Origin: Dactylosporangium siamense
Lineage (GTDB): Bacteria > Actinomycetota > Actinomycetes > Mycobacteriales > Micromonosporaceae
Length of the DNA stretch: 49,766 nucleotides
Assembly: GCF_016862795.1 (NCBI RefSeq)
Contig: NZ_BONQ01000112.1
Span: 1 to 49,766, forward strand
Reading direction: 5' to 3'
The notes beneath the pieces are model-generated. The model saw only the letters and a list, made by a program, of their open reading frames with translations. It had not been told where the DNA came from and did not search any database. Positions 15,633-23,535 of this stretch are shown here, piece by piece. The first letter of the stretch is position 1; every line of letters starts with the position of its first letter. Both the position numbers and the translations under genes were made by a program.

Positions 15633-17411
15633 ATGACGGGCAACGAGCTGCCAGGATCGCCGCTACGGCCCGGGGACCCGAGGCAGCTCGGCCGGTACAC
15701 CATGATCAGCCGGCTCGGCGAGGGCGGCATGGGCAGCGTCTACCTGGCGCAGACCCCGGACGGCGGGCTCGTCGCGGTCAAGGTGATCCGCGGCGACCTG
15801 GCCCACGACGACCAGTTCCGGCGCCGGTTCCGCAGCGAGGTCAACCGCGCCCGGCAGGTCCCGCCGTTCTGCACCGCCGAGGTCCTCGACGCCGACCCCG
15901 ATCACGAGCTGCCGTATCTGGTCGTCGAGTTCGTCGACGGGCCGAGCCTGTCGGACGTCGTGCGCCAGCGGGGCCCGTTGACGACGTCGAACCTGCACGG
16001 TCTCGCGATCGGCGTCGCGACCGCGCTCACCGCGATCCACGGCGCCGGGGTCATCCACCGTGACCTGAAGCCCAACAACGTCCTGCTCGCGGCCGGCAGC
16101 CCGAAGGTCATCGACTTCGGCATCGCCCATTCGCCGTCGGCGACGACCGGGCTCACCCGCACCGACCAGGTGGTCGGCACCGTCGCGTACATGGCACCGG
16201 AGCGGTTCGGCCCGGTCGACGGCCCGCCCGTCACCCCGGCGGTGGACATCTTCTCCTGGGGCGCCGTCATCGCCTACGCCGCCACCGGCCGCAACCCGTT
16301 CGGGTCGGACGCCGGGCCGATCATCGCCACCCGGATCCTGACCCAGCCGCCGGACCTGACCGGGCTGTCCGGGCTGCTGCGCGAGCTGGTCGAGCAGGCC
16401 CTGGCCAAGGACCCCGCGGACCGGCCGACCGCCCGCGGGCTGCTCGACCGGCTGCTGGTCGCCGGGCCTTCCCAGCCCAGCGCGGTGGCGGCCGCGTTCG
16501 CCCGCCAACCGGCCCTCCTGGTCGCCGCCGAGGAGGCCGTCCAGGCAACGGACCTGCAGACCTCCCCGTCGCTGGGCACCACGGACGGGCAACCACCCGC
16601 GGCGCCGCGCGACCCGGACGCGACGACGAGGTTCGTGGACGACGCGCAGTTCGCGGTGCCTGCGGCGGCGGCCCCGGCGGTCCCGGTGGCCGCATCAGGT
16701 GGCGGGCGGTGGGGACGGGCCGTCGTCGCGGTGGTGGCGGTCGCCGCGATCATCACGTCGCTCACCGTCGCCGGTCTCGTCTACGGCGTCATCCCGCTGC
16801 CGTCCCGCGGCGCACCGTCGGCGTCGCCCACCACCTCCGCGAGCCCGACCGCCCCAGGCTCGCCGGGCGCGAGCGGCAAGGTGTTCATCGCCGACCCGCT
16901 CACCGCCGTCGGTATGTGGCAGGCCCGCGACGACAAGGAGAACCGGGCGACCTGCCGGTTCGACAACGCGCTCGTGGTCACCAAACAGAGCGCCGGGCCC
17001 TACCGGTGCCCGGGCGTGCAGGACGAGCTGACCGACTTCAGCGTGACCGTCGACGTTCGGCTGCTGACCGCGGGCAGCTGCGCCGGGATCTGGTTGCGCT
17101 TCTCCACCACGGGCTACGTCCTGCGGGTCTGCGCCGACGGCGCCTCCCTGGCGACGCACGACGCTGCGACCATCACGCCGGTGCGCACGTTGCCGTCCGT
17201 CGGCCCGGTCGCGCTGAACACCGTGACCAGGATCGGCATCACGGCCCAGGGGACGAACGTGACGTTCACCCGCGACGGCCGGGACGCCGGGACCTGGAAC
17301 GAGGCACGGTTCCGGAGAGGCCGCGTCGTGCTCGGCATCCTCCAGGCCGACCAGACCAGCGAGCCGCCGCCGTTCGCCGTCTCGTTCGCCAACCTCGAGA
17401 TCCGCACCTGA
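15633..17411 (+). CDS. Receptor-type Ser/Thr protein kinase with an extracytoplasmic C-terminal domain
   Basis: A 592-residue protein. The cytoplasmic kinase domain (about 20-275) has glycine loop LGEGGMGSVYLA, Lys50, catalytic loop HRDLKPNNVLL (142-152), DFG (161-163), GTVAYMAPE (182-190) and DIFSWG. A Pro/Ala/Gln-rich juxtamembrane linker with possible phosphosites (DATTRF, about 329-334) precedes one membrane helix (362-385). A Ser/Pro/Thr stalk leads to an extracytoplasmic domain of about 175 residues rich in beta strands, with cysteines at 441, 459, 483 and 500, which could form two disulfides. It resembles concanavalin-like/laminin-G-type sandwich domains, so it may sense a carbohydrate (inference). 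It follows the antiporter gene by 46 bp. Confidence 0.9.
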   Translation: MTGNELPGSPLRPGDPRQLGRYTMISRLGEGGMGSVYLAQTPDGGLVAVKVIRGDLAHDDQFRRRFRSEVNRARQVPPFCTAEVLDADPDHELPYLVVEFVDGPSLSDVVRQRGPLTTSNLHGLAIGVATALTAIHGAGVIHRDLKPNNVLLAAGSPKVIDFGIAHSPSATTGLTRTDQVVGTVAYMAPERFGPVDGPPVTPAVDIFSWGAVIAYAATGRNPFGSDAGPIIATRILTQPPDLTGLSGLLRELVEQALAKDPADRPTARGLLDRLLVAGPSQPSAVAAAFARQPALLVAAEEAVQATDLQTSPSLGTTDGQPPAAPRDPDATTRFVDDAQFAVPAAAAPAVPVAASGGGRWGRAVVAVVAVAAIITSLTVAGLVYGVIPLPSRGAPSASPTTSASPTAPGSPGASGKVFIADPLTAVGMWQARDDKENRATCRFDNALVVTKQSAGPYRCPGVQDELTDFSVTVDVRLLTAGSCAGIWLRFSTTGYVLRVCADGASLATHDAATITPVRTLPSVGPVALNTVTRIGITAQGTNVTFTRDGRDAGTWNEARFRRGRVVLGILQADQTSEPPPFAVSFANLEIRT

Positions 17412-17452
17412 CAGTTCGGACCGCTCCTTGAGGGGGATCGGTCTCGCTGTAT

Positions 17453-17493
17453 CTACGCTGAGGGTATATACGCGGCGTATACGCTCAGCGTAT
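17453..17493. promoter_or_regulatory. Stacked palindromic operators upstream of the PadR gene
   Basis: Two perfect 15-bp dyads overlap: TATACGC-G-GCGTATA (17467-17481) and ATACGCT-C-AGCGTAT (17479-17493). A third, imperfect copy (CTACGCTGAGGGTAT, 17453-17467) abuts them and differs from the last by 3 of 15 bases. The array ends 10 nt before the ATG at 17504, so a bound repressor would block transcription start or early elongation. The obvious binder is the PadR protein encoded immediately downstream. Confidence 0.85.
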
Positions 17494-17503
17494 GGTGGTC
17501 TCC

Positions 17504-18031
17504 ATGAGCGTTCCCCTCACGTTGCTCGGGCTCCTGGAACGGGAGCCGAGCCACGGCTATGACCTCAAGCGCGACTACGACACCTTCTTCGGCCGCGGCA
17601 AGCCGCTGTCGTTCGGTCAGGTCTATGCGACGCTGAGCCGCCTCGCCCGCGACGGCAAGGTCGTGATCAGCGACGTCGAGCCCGGCGAAGGCCCCGACCG
17701 GAAGCGGTATGTCATCACCGACGCCGGCGCGACCGAGGTCGACGCGTGGCTCACCGAACCGGTCGAGCCGGAGCCGCACCTGCAGACCGTCCTGTTCGCC
17801 AAGGTCGTGCTGTCGCTGATGCTCGGCCGCTCCGCCGAGGACTACCTCGACCTGCAACGCAACGCGCACCTGCGTCGCATGCAGGCGCTCACCGACATCA
17901 AGCGCGCCGGCAACCTCGTCGACGCGATGCTCGCCGACCACGGGCTGTTCCACCTCGAGGCCGACCTGCACTGGATCGAGACGACGGTGGCCCGCCTCGA
18001 CGCACTCACCAAGGAGGTCCGCGATGCTTGA
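17504..18031 (+). CDS. PadR-family transcriptional repressor
   Basis: A 175-residue PadR protein: the winged helix SVPLTLLGLLEREPSHGYDL with FGQVYATLSRLARDGKV and YVITDAGATEVDAWL, then a C-terminal Vir-type helical domain for dimerisation. Of the candidate starts, ATG 17504 gives the usual N-terminus (MSVPLTLLGLL); ATG 17492 lies inside the last palindrome. The stop overlaps the ABC ATPase start by 8 bp. It probably represses its own operon (PadR-ATPase-FtsX permease) through the palindromes at 17453-17493 and is released by a ligand that the pump exports (inference from the family). Confidence 0.93.
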   Translation: MSVPLTLLGLLEREPSHGYDLKRDYDTFFGRGKPLSFGQVYATLSRLARDGKVVISDVEPGEGPDRKRYVITDAGATEVDAWLTEPVEPEPHLQTVLFAKVVLSLMLGRSAEDYLDLQRNAHLRRMQALTDIKRAGNLVDAMLADHGLFHLEADLHWIETTVARLDALTKEVRDA

Positions 18032-18701
18032 GGCCCGCGACGTGAAGCTCGCCTTCGGGCAGACCCCGGCGCTGCGCGGCGCCACTCTGGCCGTCGCCGA
18101 GGGCGAGATCGTCGCCGTGATGGGGCCCAGCGGCTCCGGCAAGTCGACCCTCCTGCACTGCCTCGCCGGCATCCTCGTGCCGGATGAGGGCGAGATCATG
18201 TTCGACGGCACCCGCGTCGACCAGCTCGACGAGACCCGCCGCAGCACCCTGCGCCGCGACCGGTTCGGCTTCGTGTTCCAGTTCGGCCAGCTGGTGCCGG
18301 AGCTCACCGCCGAGGACAACGTCGCCCTGCCGCTGCTGCTCGGCGGCGCCCGCCGAGCCGCCGCCGTCGCGGAGGCCCGGCCCTGGTTCGCCAAGCTCGG
18401 CCTCGACGGGCTGGAGCAGCGCCGCTCCGGCGAACTGTCCGGCGGTGAGGCGCAGCGCGTCGCTCTCGCCCGCGCGCTCGTCGCCAAGCCCCGCGTCCTG
18501 TTCGCCGACGAGCCCACCGGCTCCCTCGACTCGCTCACCGGCGAGCAGGTCATGGACCTCATGGTCGACTCCGCCCGCGCCCAGGGCACCACCGTCGTCC
18601 TCGTCACCCACGAGGCAAGGGTCGCCGCGTACGCCGACCGCCAGGTCATCGTCCGCGACGGCCGGGTGCACGCCCTCGCCGCCGCCCGGGGCGCGTCATG
18701 A
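18024..18701 (+). CDS. ABC transporter ATP-binding protein (MacB/LolD type)
   Basis: A 225-residue ATPase with Walker A GPSGSGKST, Q-loop FVFQFGQLVPELTAEDNV (the LTA.ENV pattern of the MacB/LolD group), signature LSGGEAQRVALARAL, Walker B VLFADEPTGSLD and the switch-His segment LVTHE. It overlaps the PadR gene by 8 bp and the permease gene by 4 bp (ATGA), a tightly coupled operon. In this class the ATPase drives a mechanotransmitting FtsX-like permease rather than a classical channel. Confidence 0.94.
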   Translation: MLEARDVKLAFGQTPALRGATLAVAEGEIVAVMGPSGSGKSTLLHCLAGILVPDEGEIMFDGTRVDQLDETRRSTLRRDRFGFVFQFGQLVPELTAEDNVALPLLLGGARRAAAVAEARPWFAKLGLDGLEQRRSGELSGGEAQRVALARALVAKPRVLFADEPTGSLDSLTGEQVMDLMVDSARAQGTTVVLVTHEARVAAYADRQVIVRDGRVHALAAARGAS

Positions 18702-20848
18702 TCCGGTTCGGGGTGCGGCTCACCCTCGCCGGCGGCCGCGAGGCGCTCGTGCGGCTCGTGGTCATGGCCGGCGCCGTCGCACTCGGCGTGTGGCTGCTGG
18801 TGAGCACCCTGGCCGCCGTCAACGCGGTGGACGGCCAGTTCGGCCGGTTCGCGGCGCTCCGCCCGATGCCCTCCGCCGACGGTCCGCTGTGGTGGGCCGA
18901 ACGCTACGACTACTTCGACGGCCAGTCCATCGTGCGGATCGAAGTCGCCGCGACCTCGGCCGGCGCACCGGTCCCGGGGGGCCTGCCGCGGCTGCCCGCA
19001 GCGGGGGAGTACTACGTCTCGCCGGCCCTCGCGGACCTGATCGCGCAGCACCCGGCGGACCAGCTCGGCGCCCGCTTCCCGGGGCGGCAGGCCGGCCTCA
19101 TCGGCGACGTGGCGCTGCCCTCACCCGGCAGCCTCACCGTCATCGTCGGCAGCACGCCGGAGTTCGTCTCGCAGCTGTACCACGCCCAACGCGTCTCGGG
19201 CTTCCGGACCGAGGCATCCGGCATCCCCCTCGCCGCGCTCGACCTGATCCTGTCCGTCGTCGCCGGCGGGCTGCTCTTCCCGGTGCTCATCTTCATCGGC
19301 ACCGCGACCCGGCTCACCGCCGCCCGGCGCGAGCAACGCTTCGCCGCGATGCGCCTCATCGGTGGCACCCCGCGGCAGATCTCGGTCGTCGCCGCGGTCG
19401 AGTCGACCGTCGCCGCGCTGTTCGGCACCCTCATCGGGTTCGGGCTGTACGTCGCCTTCCGCGTGCAGCTCGCCGGGATCCCGTTCACCGGCATGCCCTT
19501 CCACCTTTCCGACGTGACCCTCGGCGCGCCGATGGCCGCCGCGGTCGCGGTCGGCGTGCCCGTCGGCGCGGCCGTCGCGTCCCTGGTGGCGCTGCGCCGG
19601 GTCCGCATCTCACCGCTCGGCGTGGTGCGCCGGGTCACGCCGAAACCACCGCGCTGGTATCGGCTGATCCCGCTCCTGCTCGGCATCGCCGAACTCACCT
19701 TCTTCATCGGCCGGGTGCCGAGCCACTCCACTGCCCAGGTCGCGGTGTTCCTGCCCGGGATGCTGCTCATCATGGTGGGCCTGGTGTCCGCCGGACCGTG
19801 GCTGACGATGATCGGTGCCCGCCTGCTCGCCCGCCGGGCGCAGCGGCCCGCGACCCTCATCGCCGCCCGCCGCCTCGCCGACAACCCCGGCGCCGCCTTC
19901 CGCGCGATCAGCGGCGTCGTCGTCGGCCTGTTCGTCACCACGGTGTCCGCCGGCATCATCCAGACGATCGTCGCCGAGCGCGGCGCGTACGTCGACGCGC
20001 TCGCCGTCTCGACGATGGTCAACCGGTTCGAACGGTACCCCGACACCATCCCGGCCCCGGTCATCGCGTCGCTGGCCGCCGACCCCGCGGTCCGCACCGT
20101 GACGGTCGTCCGGAACAACCCCGTCGCCGACGCCGGCTACGCCGGTGTCGTGTCGTGCGCCGACCTCGCCCGGTCCCCCGAGTTCGGCCGCTGCGCCGAC
20201 GGGGCCACGGTGGCGTGGGTGGAGGAGGGCTTCATGCAGTACCGCGAGACACACGGCGCCGGCGTCGTCTGGCCGGCCGCGCCGCTGACCGAGGCACAAC
20301 TCGCCGCCCAGCCGGTCATCTCGATCGTCCTCAGCACCGACGGGTCCACCGCGGGTCTCGAACGCCTCCGCACGGCGCTGCAACTGGCGTTCCCCGACCT
20401 GCGGATTCTGCCGGCCACCGAATGGGACCGCGCCAACGACCAGAACTCGCAGCTGGCCGGCTTCGAACAGCTCGCCGCCGTGATCATCTTCGCCAGCCTG
20501 CCGATCGCCGGTTGCAGCCTCGCGGTCAGCGTCATCGCCGGTCTCACCGACCGCAAACGGCCCTTCAGCCTGCTGCGGCTCACGGGGGTACAGCTGGGCG
20601 TGCTGCGCCGCGTGGTTGCTCTGGAGAGCGCGGTGCCGCTGCTGGCCGCCGCCGTTCTCGCGGTCGCCGCCGGCCTCCTCGGCGCGCAACTGTTCCTCAC
20701 CGCGCAGATGCAGTACACCCTGCACCCGCCCGGCCTCACCTACGGCGCGATCGTGGTCGGTGGGCTGCTGCTGTCACTGGGCATCATCGCCGCGACGTTC
20801 CCGCTGCTGCGCCGCATCACCGGACCGGAGACCGCCCGCAGTGAATGA
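18698..20848 (+). CDS. FtsX-like ABC transporter permease
   Basis: A 716-residue membrane protein with an N-terminal helix (about 18-40), a large extracytoplasmic region, a first FtsX domain around residues 180-300 (GGLLFPVLIFIGTATRL..., REQRFAAMRLIGGTPRQI), central helices, a second extracytoplasmic region (about 420-590) and a second FtsX domain at the C-terminus (RPFSLLRLTGVQLGVLRRVV). The motif of an Arg-Leu-(I/T)-Gly loop after each cytoplasmic helix appears twice, as expected. Partner of the ATPase at 18024-18701 under PadR control; the substrate is unknown. Confidence 0.9.
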   Translation: MIRFGVRLTLAGGREALVRLVVMAGAVALGVWLLVSTLAAVNAVDGQFGRFAALRPMPSADGPLWWAERYDYFDGQSIVRIEVAATSAGAPVPGGLPRLPAAGEYYVSPALADLIAQHPADQLGARFPGRQAGLIGDVALPSPGSLTVIVGSTPEFVSQLYHAQRVSGFRTEASGIPLAALDLILSVVAGGLLFPVLIFIGTATRLTAARREQRFAAMRLIGGTPRQISVVAAVESTVAALFGTLIGFGLYVAFRVQLAGIPFTGMPFHLSDVTLGAPMAAAVAVGVPVGAAVASLVALRRVRISPLGVVRRVTPKPPRWYRLIPLLLGIAELTFFIGRVPSHSTAQVAVFLPGMLLIMVGLVSAGPWLTMIGARLLARRAQRPATLIAARRLADNPGAAFRAISGVVVGLFVTTVSAGIIQTIVAERGAYVDALAVSTMVNRFERYPDTIPAPVIASLAADPAVRTVTVVRNNPVADAGYAGVVSCADLARSPEFGRCADGATVAWVEEGFMQYRETHGAGVVWPAAPLTEAQLAAQPVISIVLSTDGSTAGLERLRTALQLAFPDLRILPATEWDRANDQNSQLAGFEQLAAVIIFASLPIAGCSLAVSVIAGLTDRKRPFSLLRLTGVQLGVLRRVVALESAVPLLAAAVLAVAAGLLGAQLFLTAQMQYTLHPPGLTYGAIVVGGLLLSLGIIAATFPLLRRITGPETARSE

Positions 20849-20851
20849 CGG

Positions 20852-21376
20852 TCAGGCCAGTCGCGCCTCGGCGAGGACGCGGGCCATGATGCGGACCGAA
20901 CCGTCCGCGTAGTCCCAAACCTCGTCGAGGGCGGCGGCCGCCGGCACGATCCGGCGGTGCGGCACCTCGAACCTCGGCTCCCACGGGTCGACGAGGACCT
21001 CCGCCCGCCAGAACGACCGGACCAGGACCAGGCCAAGCTCGGGCCCGGCGACGCACTCGGACCGGGAGAAGCCGAGCAGGCCGGCCGCGGTGACCCGGAC
21101 ACAGGCCTCCTCGCGCAGCTCGCGGCAGAGGGTCTCCAGGTCGGTCTCATCGCCCTCGGGACGGCCGCCGGGCGGGCCGAAGTGGCCTCCGTGGTGGCTG
21201 ACCAGCACGAGGTCGGCGCCGGCGACACAGACGCCGCTGGCGCCGTGGGCCCTGCCTTCCGGTCGCTCACCCGGCGGGTGCCAGGACAGCAGCCAGTCCT
21301 GGTGGTTGCCACGGGCGGCGAGCGGTGTGCCGTCGGGCGCGGGCACGGCCTGCCCGACGGGAATCAGGTCCACCAT
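20852..21376 (-). CDS. Nudix hydrolase with a non-consensus Nudix box
   Basis: A 174-residue protein with the Nudix pattern G-x5-E-x7-REUxEE: GGRPEGDE...LCRELREEACV. The final glycine of the box (EExG) is cysteine here, while the metal-binding RE..EE residues are intact. Nudix enzymes cleave nucleoside diphosphates linked to another group; the substrate is not evident. ATG at 21376 is preferred over GTG at 21379. It is convergent with the FtsX permease gene (3 bp apart) and divergent from the thioesterase gene. Confidence 0.8.
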   Translation of the reverse strand: MVDLIPVGQAVPAPDGTPLAARGNHQDWLLSWHPPGERPEGRAHGASGVCVAGADLVLVSHHGGHFGPPGGRPEGDETDLETLCRELREEACVRVTAAGLLGFSRSECVAGPELGLVLVRSFWRAEVLVDPWEPRFEVPHRRIVPAAAALDEVWDYADGSVRIMARVLAEARLA

Positions 21377-21417
21377 CACCGCAGGCTATCGGGTGCGCGT
21401 CGACCTACGATGTCCCG

Positions 21418-22176
21418 ATGGCGTTCTACCTTCCGCTCGGCGACGGCCGGTTCGAGTCCACCGAACACACCCGCGGGCCGTGGGACGCCGGGTCGCAGCA
21501 CGCCGGACCGCCGGCGGCGCTGCTCGGGCGGGCCGTGGAGTCGGTGGCGCCACCGGGGATGCGGGTGGTGCGGCTGACGTACGAGATCGCGCGACCGGTG
21601 CCGATCGCGACGCTCGAGGTGACCGCCCGGGTGACCCGGCAGGGCCGCAGCGTCGCGCTGGTCGAGGCCGCGATCGACCCGTTCATGCGCTGCTCGGCCC
21701 TGCTCATCCGGGCCGGCGAGGACCTGGTGCCGGCCGCCACCCCGCCCGTCACGGTCCACCTGGACGGGGCCACCGCCAAACCCCTGTACCCGACGGCGCA
21801 CGACGTCGGCTACCACACCGCGATGGAGTTCCGCTTCTCCGAGGGCTCCTTCCTGGAACGCGGACCCGCGACCGCCTGGCTGCGCATGCGGGAGTCCCTT
21901 GTGGACGGTGAGGAGCCGGGCCCGCTGAGCCGGGTGCTGGTCGCCGCCGACTCGGGCAACGGCATCAGCAACGAACTGGAGCTCAGCCGGTTCCTGTTCG
22001 TCAACGCCGACCTGACCGTGCACCTGCTGCGGCACCCGGTCGGCGAGTGGGTGTGCCTGCGCTCCGCGACGTCCATCGACGCCGCGGGCATCGGCCTGGC
22101 CGACACGGCCCTGCACGACCAGCACGGCCCGATCGGCCGCTCCGCACAGAGCCTGTTCGTCGCCCCCCGCCGCTGA
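21418..22176 (+). CDS. Acyl-CoA thioesterase-like (double hotdog) protein
   Basis: A 252-residue protein of the TesB-like/thioesterase-superfamily type. The first hotdog half has HAGPPAALLGRAVE (helix start) and RLTYEIARPVPIATLEVTARVTRQGRSVALVEA. The second half runs from ELSRFLFVNADLTVHLLR to SIDAAGIGLADTALHDQHGPIGRSAQSLFV, which contains the conserved G.a.t.l.D..G..gr..Q.l pattern. The ATG at 21418 gives the expected MAFYLPLGDGRFEST N-terminus. It probably hydrolyses an acyl-CoA thioester; the chain length is unknown. Confidence 0.82.
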   Translation: MAFYLPLGDGRFESTEHTRGPWDAGSQHAGPPAALLGRAVESVAPPGMRVVRLTYEIARPVPIATLEVTARVTRQGRSVALVEAAIDPFMRCSALLIRAGEDLVPAATPPVTVHLDGATAKPLYPTAHDVGYHTAMEFRFSEGSFLERGPATAWLRMRESLVDGEEPGPLSRVLVAADSGNGISNELELSRFLFVNADLTVHLLRHPVGEWVCLRSATSIDAAGIGLADTALHDQHGPIGRSAQSLFVAPRR

Positions 22177-22203
22177 CCGCGGGGTCAACTGATCGATGGA
22201 ACT

Positions 22204-22219
22204 TCGTACAAATGATCGA
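22204..22219. promoter_or_regulatory. LexA-box-like operator upstream of lexA
   Basis: TCGTACAAATGATCGA matches the actinobacterial LexA/SOS box TCGAAC-N4-GTTCGA at 10 of 12 specified positions. It lies 21 bp upstream of the lexA start, where autoregulation is expected. The match is judged by eye against the known consensus. Confidence 0.65.
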
Positions 22220-22240
22220 ATCTTGCCGTATGGTGATCAC

Positions 22241-22870
22241 ATGGCGGACAGTGATCTCAGCGATCGGCAGCAGCACGTCCTGTCGGTGATCCGCGGCTGG
22301 GTCGAGGAGCGCGGATATCCGCCGACGGTGCGCGAGATCGGCGCCGCGGTCGGGCTCGGGTCGACCTCGTCGGTGTCGCATCACCTCAAGTCCTTGGAGC
22401 GGCTCGGATATCTGCGCCGCGACGGGCGGTGGCCGAGGGCGATGGACGCCCGCGACGCCGACACCGCGGCCGGGCCCACGGTGGTCCACCGCGACGCCGG
22501 GGTCAGCGTGCCGGTGCTCGGCGCGATCGCCGCCGGTCAGCCGATCCTCGCCGAGGAGCAGTCGGACGACGAGCTGACCCTGCCGTCCTCGCTCGTCGGG
22601 CACGGCAGCCTGTTCGCCCTGCGCGTCAAGGGTGACTCGATGATCGAGGCGGCCATCTGCGACGGCGACTTCGTCGTGGTGCGCCGCCAGCCGGTCGCCG
22701 AAAACGGTGACATCGTCGCCGCGATGATCGACGGCGAGGCGACCGTGAAGGTCTACCGGCGCCGCGACGGCCACGTCGACCTGGTGCCCCGCAACCCGTC
22801 CTACGACGTCATCCCCGGTGACGAGGCCGTCATCCTCGGCCGGGTCGTCAGCGTGCTGCGCCGCCTCTGA
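22241..22870 (+). CDS. lexA: LexA-type SOS repressor with self-cleaving S24 peptidase domain
   Basis: A 209-residue repressor. The N-terminal winged helix ([54 protein letters not shown]) is classic LexA. The C-terminal domain holds the cleavage site Ala98-Gly99 (GAIAAG), catalytic Ser133 in KGDSMIEA and Lys170 in GEATVKV. On DNA damage, RecA filaments would trigger self-cleavage and derepress SOS genes. It is shorter than the principal LexA of many actinomycetes, so a paralogue is possible. A LexA-box-like site lies at 22204-22219. The final codons and stop are the first unit of a tandem repeat array (22849-22974). Confidence 0.9.
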   Translation: MADSDLSDRQQHVLSVIRGWVEERGYPPTVREIGAAVGLGSTSSVSHHLKSLERLGYLRRDGRWPRAMDARDADTAAGPTVVHRDAGVSVPVLGAIAAGQPILAEEQSDDELTLPSSLVGHGSLFALRVKGDSMIEAAICDGDFVVVRRQPVAENGDIVAAMIDGEATVKVYRRRDGHVDLVPRNPSYDVIPGDEAVILGRVVSVLRRL

Positions 22871-22974
22871 CCGTCGCGGCGCGCGTTTCAGCGTGCTGCG
22901 CTGTCTCCGACCGTCGCGGCGAGCGTCTCTCCAGCGTGCTGCGCTGTCTCCGACCGTTGCGGCGGGCGTCTCTC
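22849..22974. repeat. Tandem repeat array derived from the lexA 3' end
   Basis: Three units of 40-43 bp begin CAGCGTGCTGCGC: 22849-22888 (the end of lexA, including its stop at 22868-22870), 22889-22931 and 22932-22974. The second and third units are near-identical to each other and carry TGTCTCCGA where the gene has CGCCTCTGA. The array ends at the junction with a 5'-truncated hydrolase gene. Confidence 0.92.
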
Positions 22975-22986
22975 CAGGGAGACGCC
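22965..22986. terminator. GC-rich hairpin after the lexA repeat array
   Basis: GGCGTCTC, loop tccagg, GAGACGCC: 8-bp perfect arms and a 6-nt loop, straddling the end of the last repeat unit and the start of the hydrolase remnant. It could terminate lexA transcription, though there is no U tract (many actinobacterial terminators lack one). Confidence 0.5.
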
Positions 22987-23464
22987 GGACCTGCCGGCCT
23001 CCGCGACACCGCAACCGGGGCCGTGGCTCACCGCCTACGGCGCCGTGGTCGGCGGCACCGATCCGGCCGACACCGTGCTCGTCGGGCACAGCATCGGCGG
23101 CGTCAACGTGTTGCGCCTGCTGGAGACGCACGACCCGGACCGGGACGGCAGGTTCGCCGGTGCCGTGCTGGTGGCCACGCCGGCGCGGGACGTCGGCTAC
23201 GAGGCGCTGGAGGAGTTCTTCGCCGCACCGCTCGACTGGCCCAGGATCCGGCGCGCCGCCACCTCGATCCGGGTGCTCACGGCGGTCGACGACCCGGTGC
23301 TGGCACCGGACCCGATCGAGCACGTCCGGACCTTCGCCACCGAGCTCGGTGCCACGGCGACGGTGACCGCCGGCGGCGCCCACTTCGGCGCCACCCCGGA
23401 CGACCACATCGAGCTCCCCGAGGTCGTCCACCTGATCCGCGACTGCCTCACCGGACCGCGATAG
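22979..23464 (+). pseudogene. 5'-truncated RBBP9/YdeN-family serine hydrolase
   Basis: The open frame starts mid-domain. It reads TPDLPASATPQPGPWLT, then TVLVGHSIGG (nucleophile elbow), an Asp segment (TAVDDPVLAPD) and the His segment GGAHFGA, matching RBBP9/YdeN alpha/beta hydrolases from about residue 35 onward. The missing part is the first strand with its HG motif (YIIHG...HWFPWL) and the true start. In its place lies the lexA-derived repeat array, in which the frame stays open with no recognisable hydrolase sequence. The only nearby start codon (GTG 23045) would begin even later. The catalytic triad is present but the fold is probably incomplete, so I call it a remnant. Confidence 0.7.
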
Positions 23465-23535
23465 CGCCGCGCCGGCCGTGGCGGATCCCGGTCCATCCGA
23501 GCCCAGCCTTGCGGGCCCGGTGCTGGTCGCGAGCT

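Noticed and set aside
13370-15730. A 786-codon open frame opposite the antiporter gene
   Set aside because: Asp/Arg/Gln-rich low-complexity translation opposite a well-supported CPA2 antiporter; an antisense GC artefact.
18184-20844. An 886-codon plus-strand frame over the ABC/FtsX genes
   Set aside because: Arg/Pro/Ser-rich out-of-frame reading of two convincing transporter genes.
22849-22974. CRISPR array
   Set aside because: Units are contiguous with no variable spacers and derive from the lexA end.
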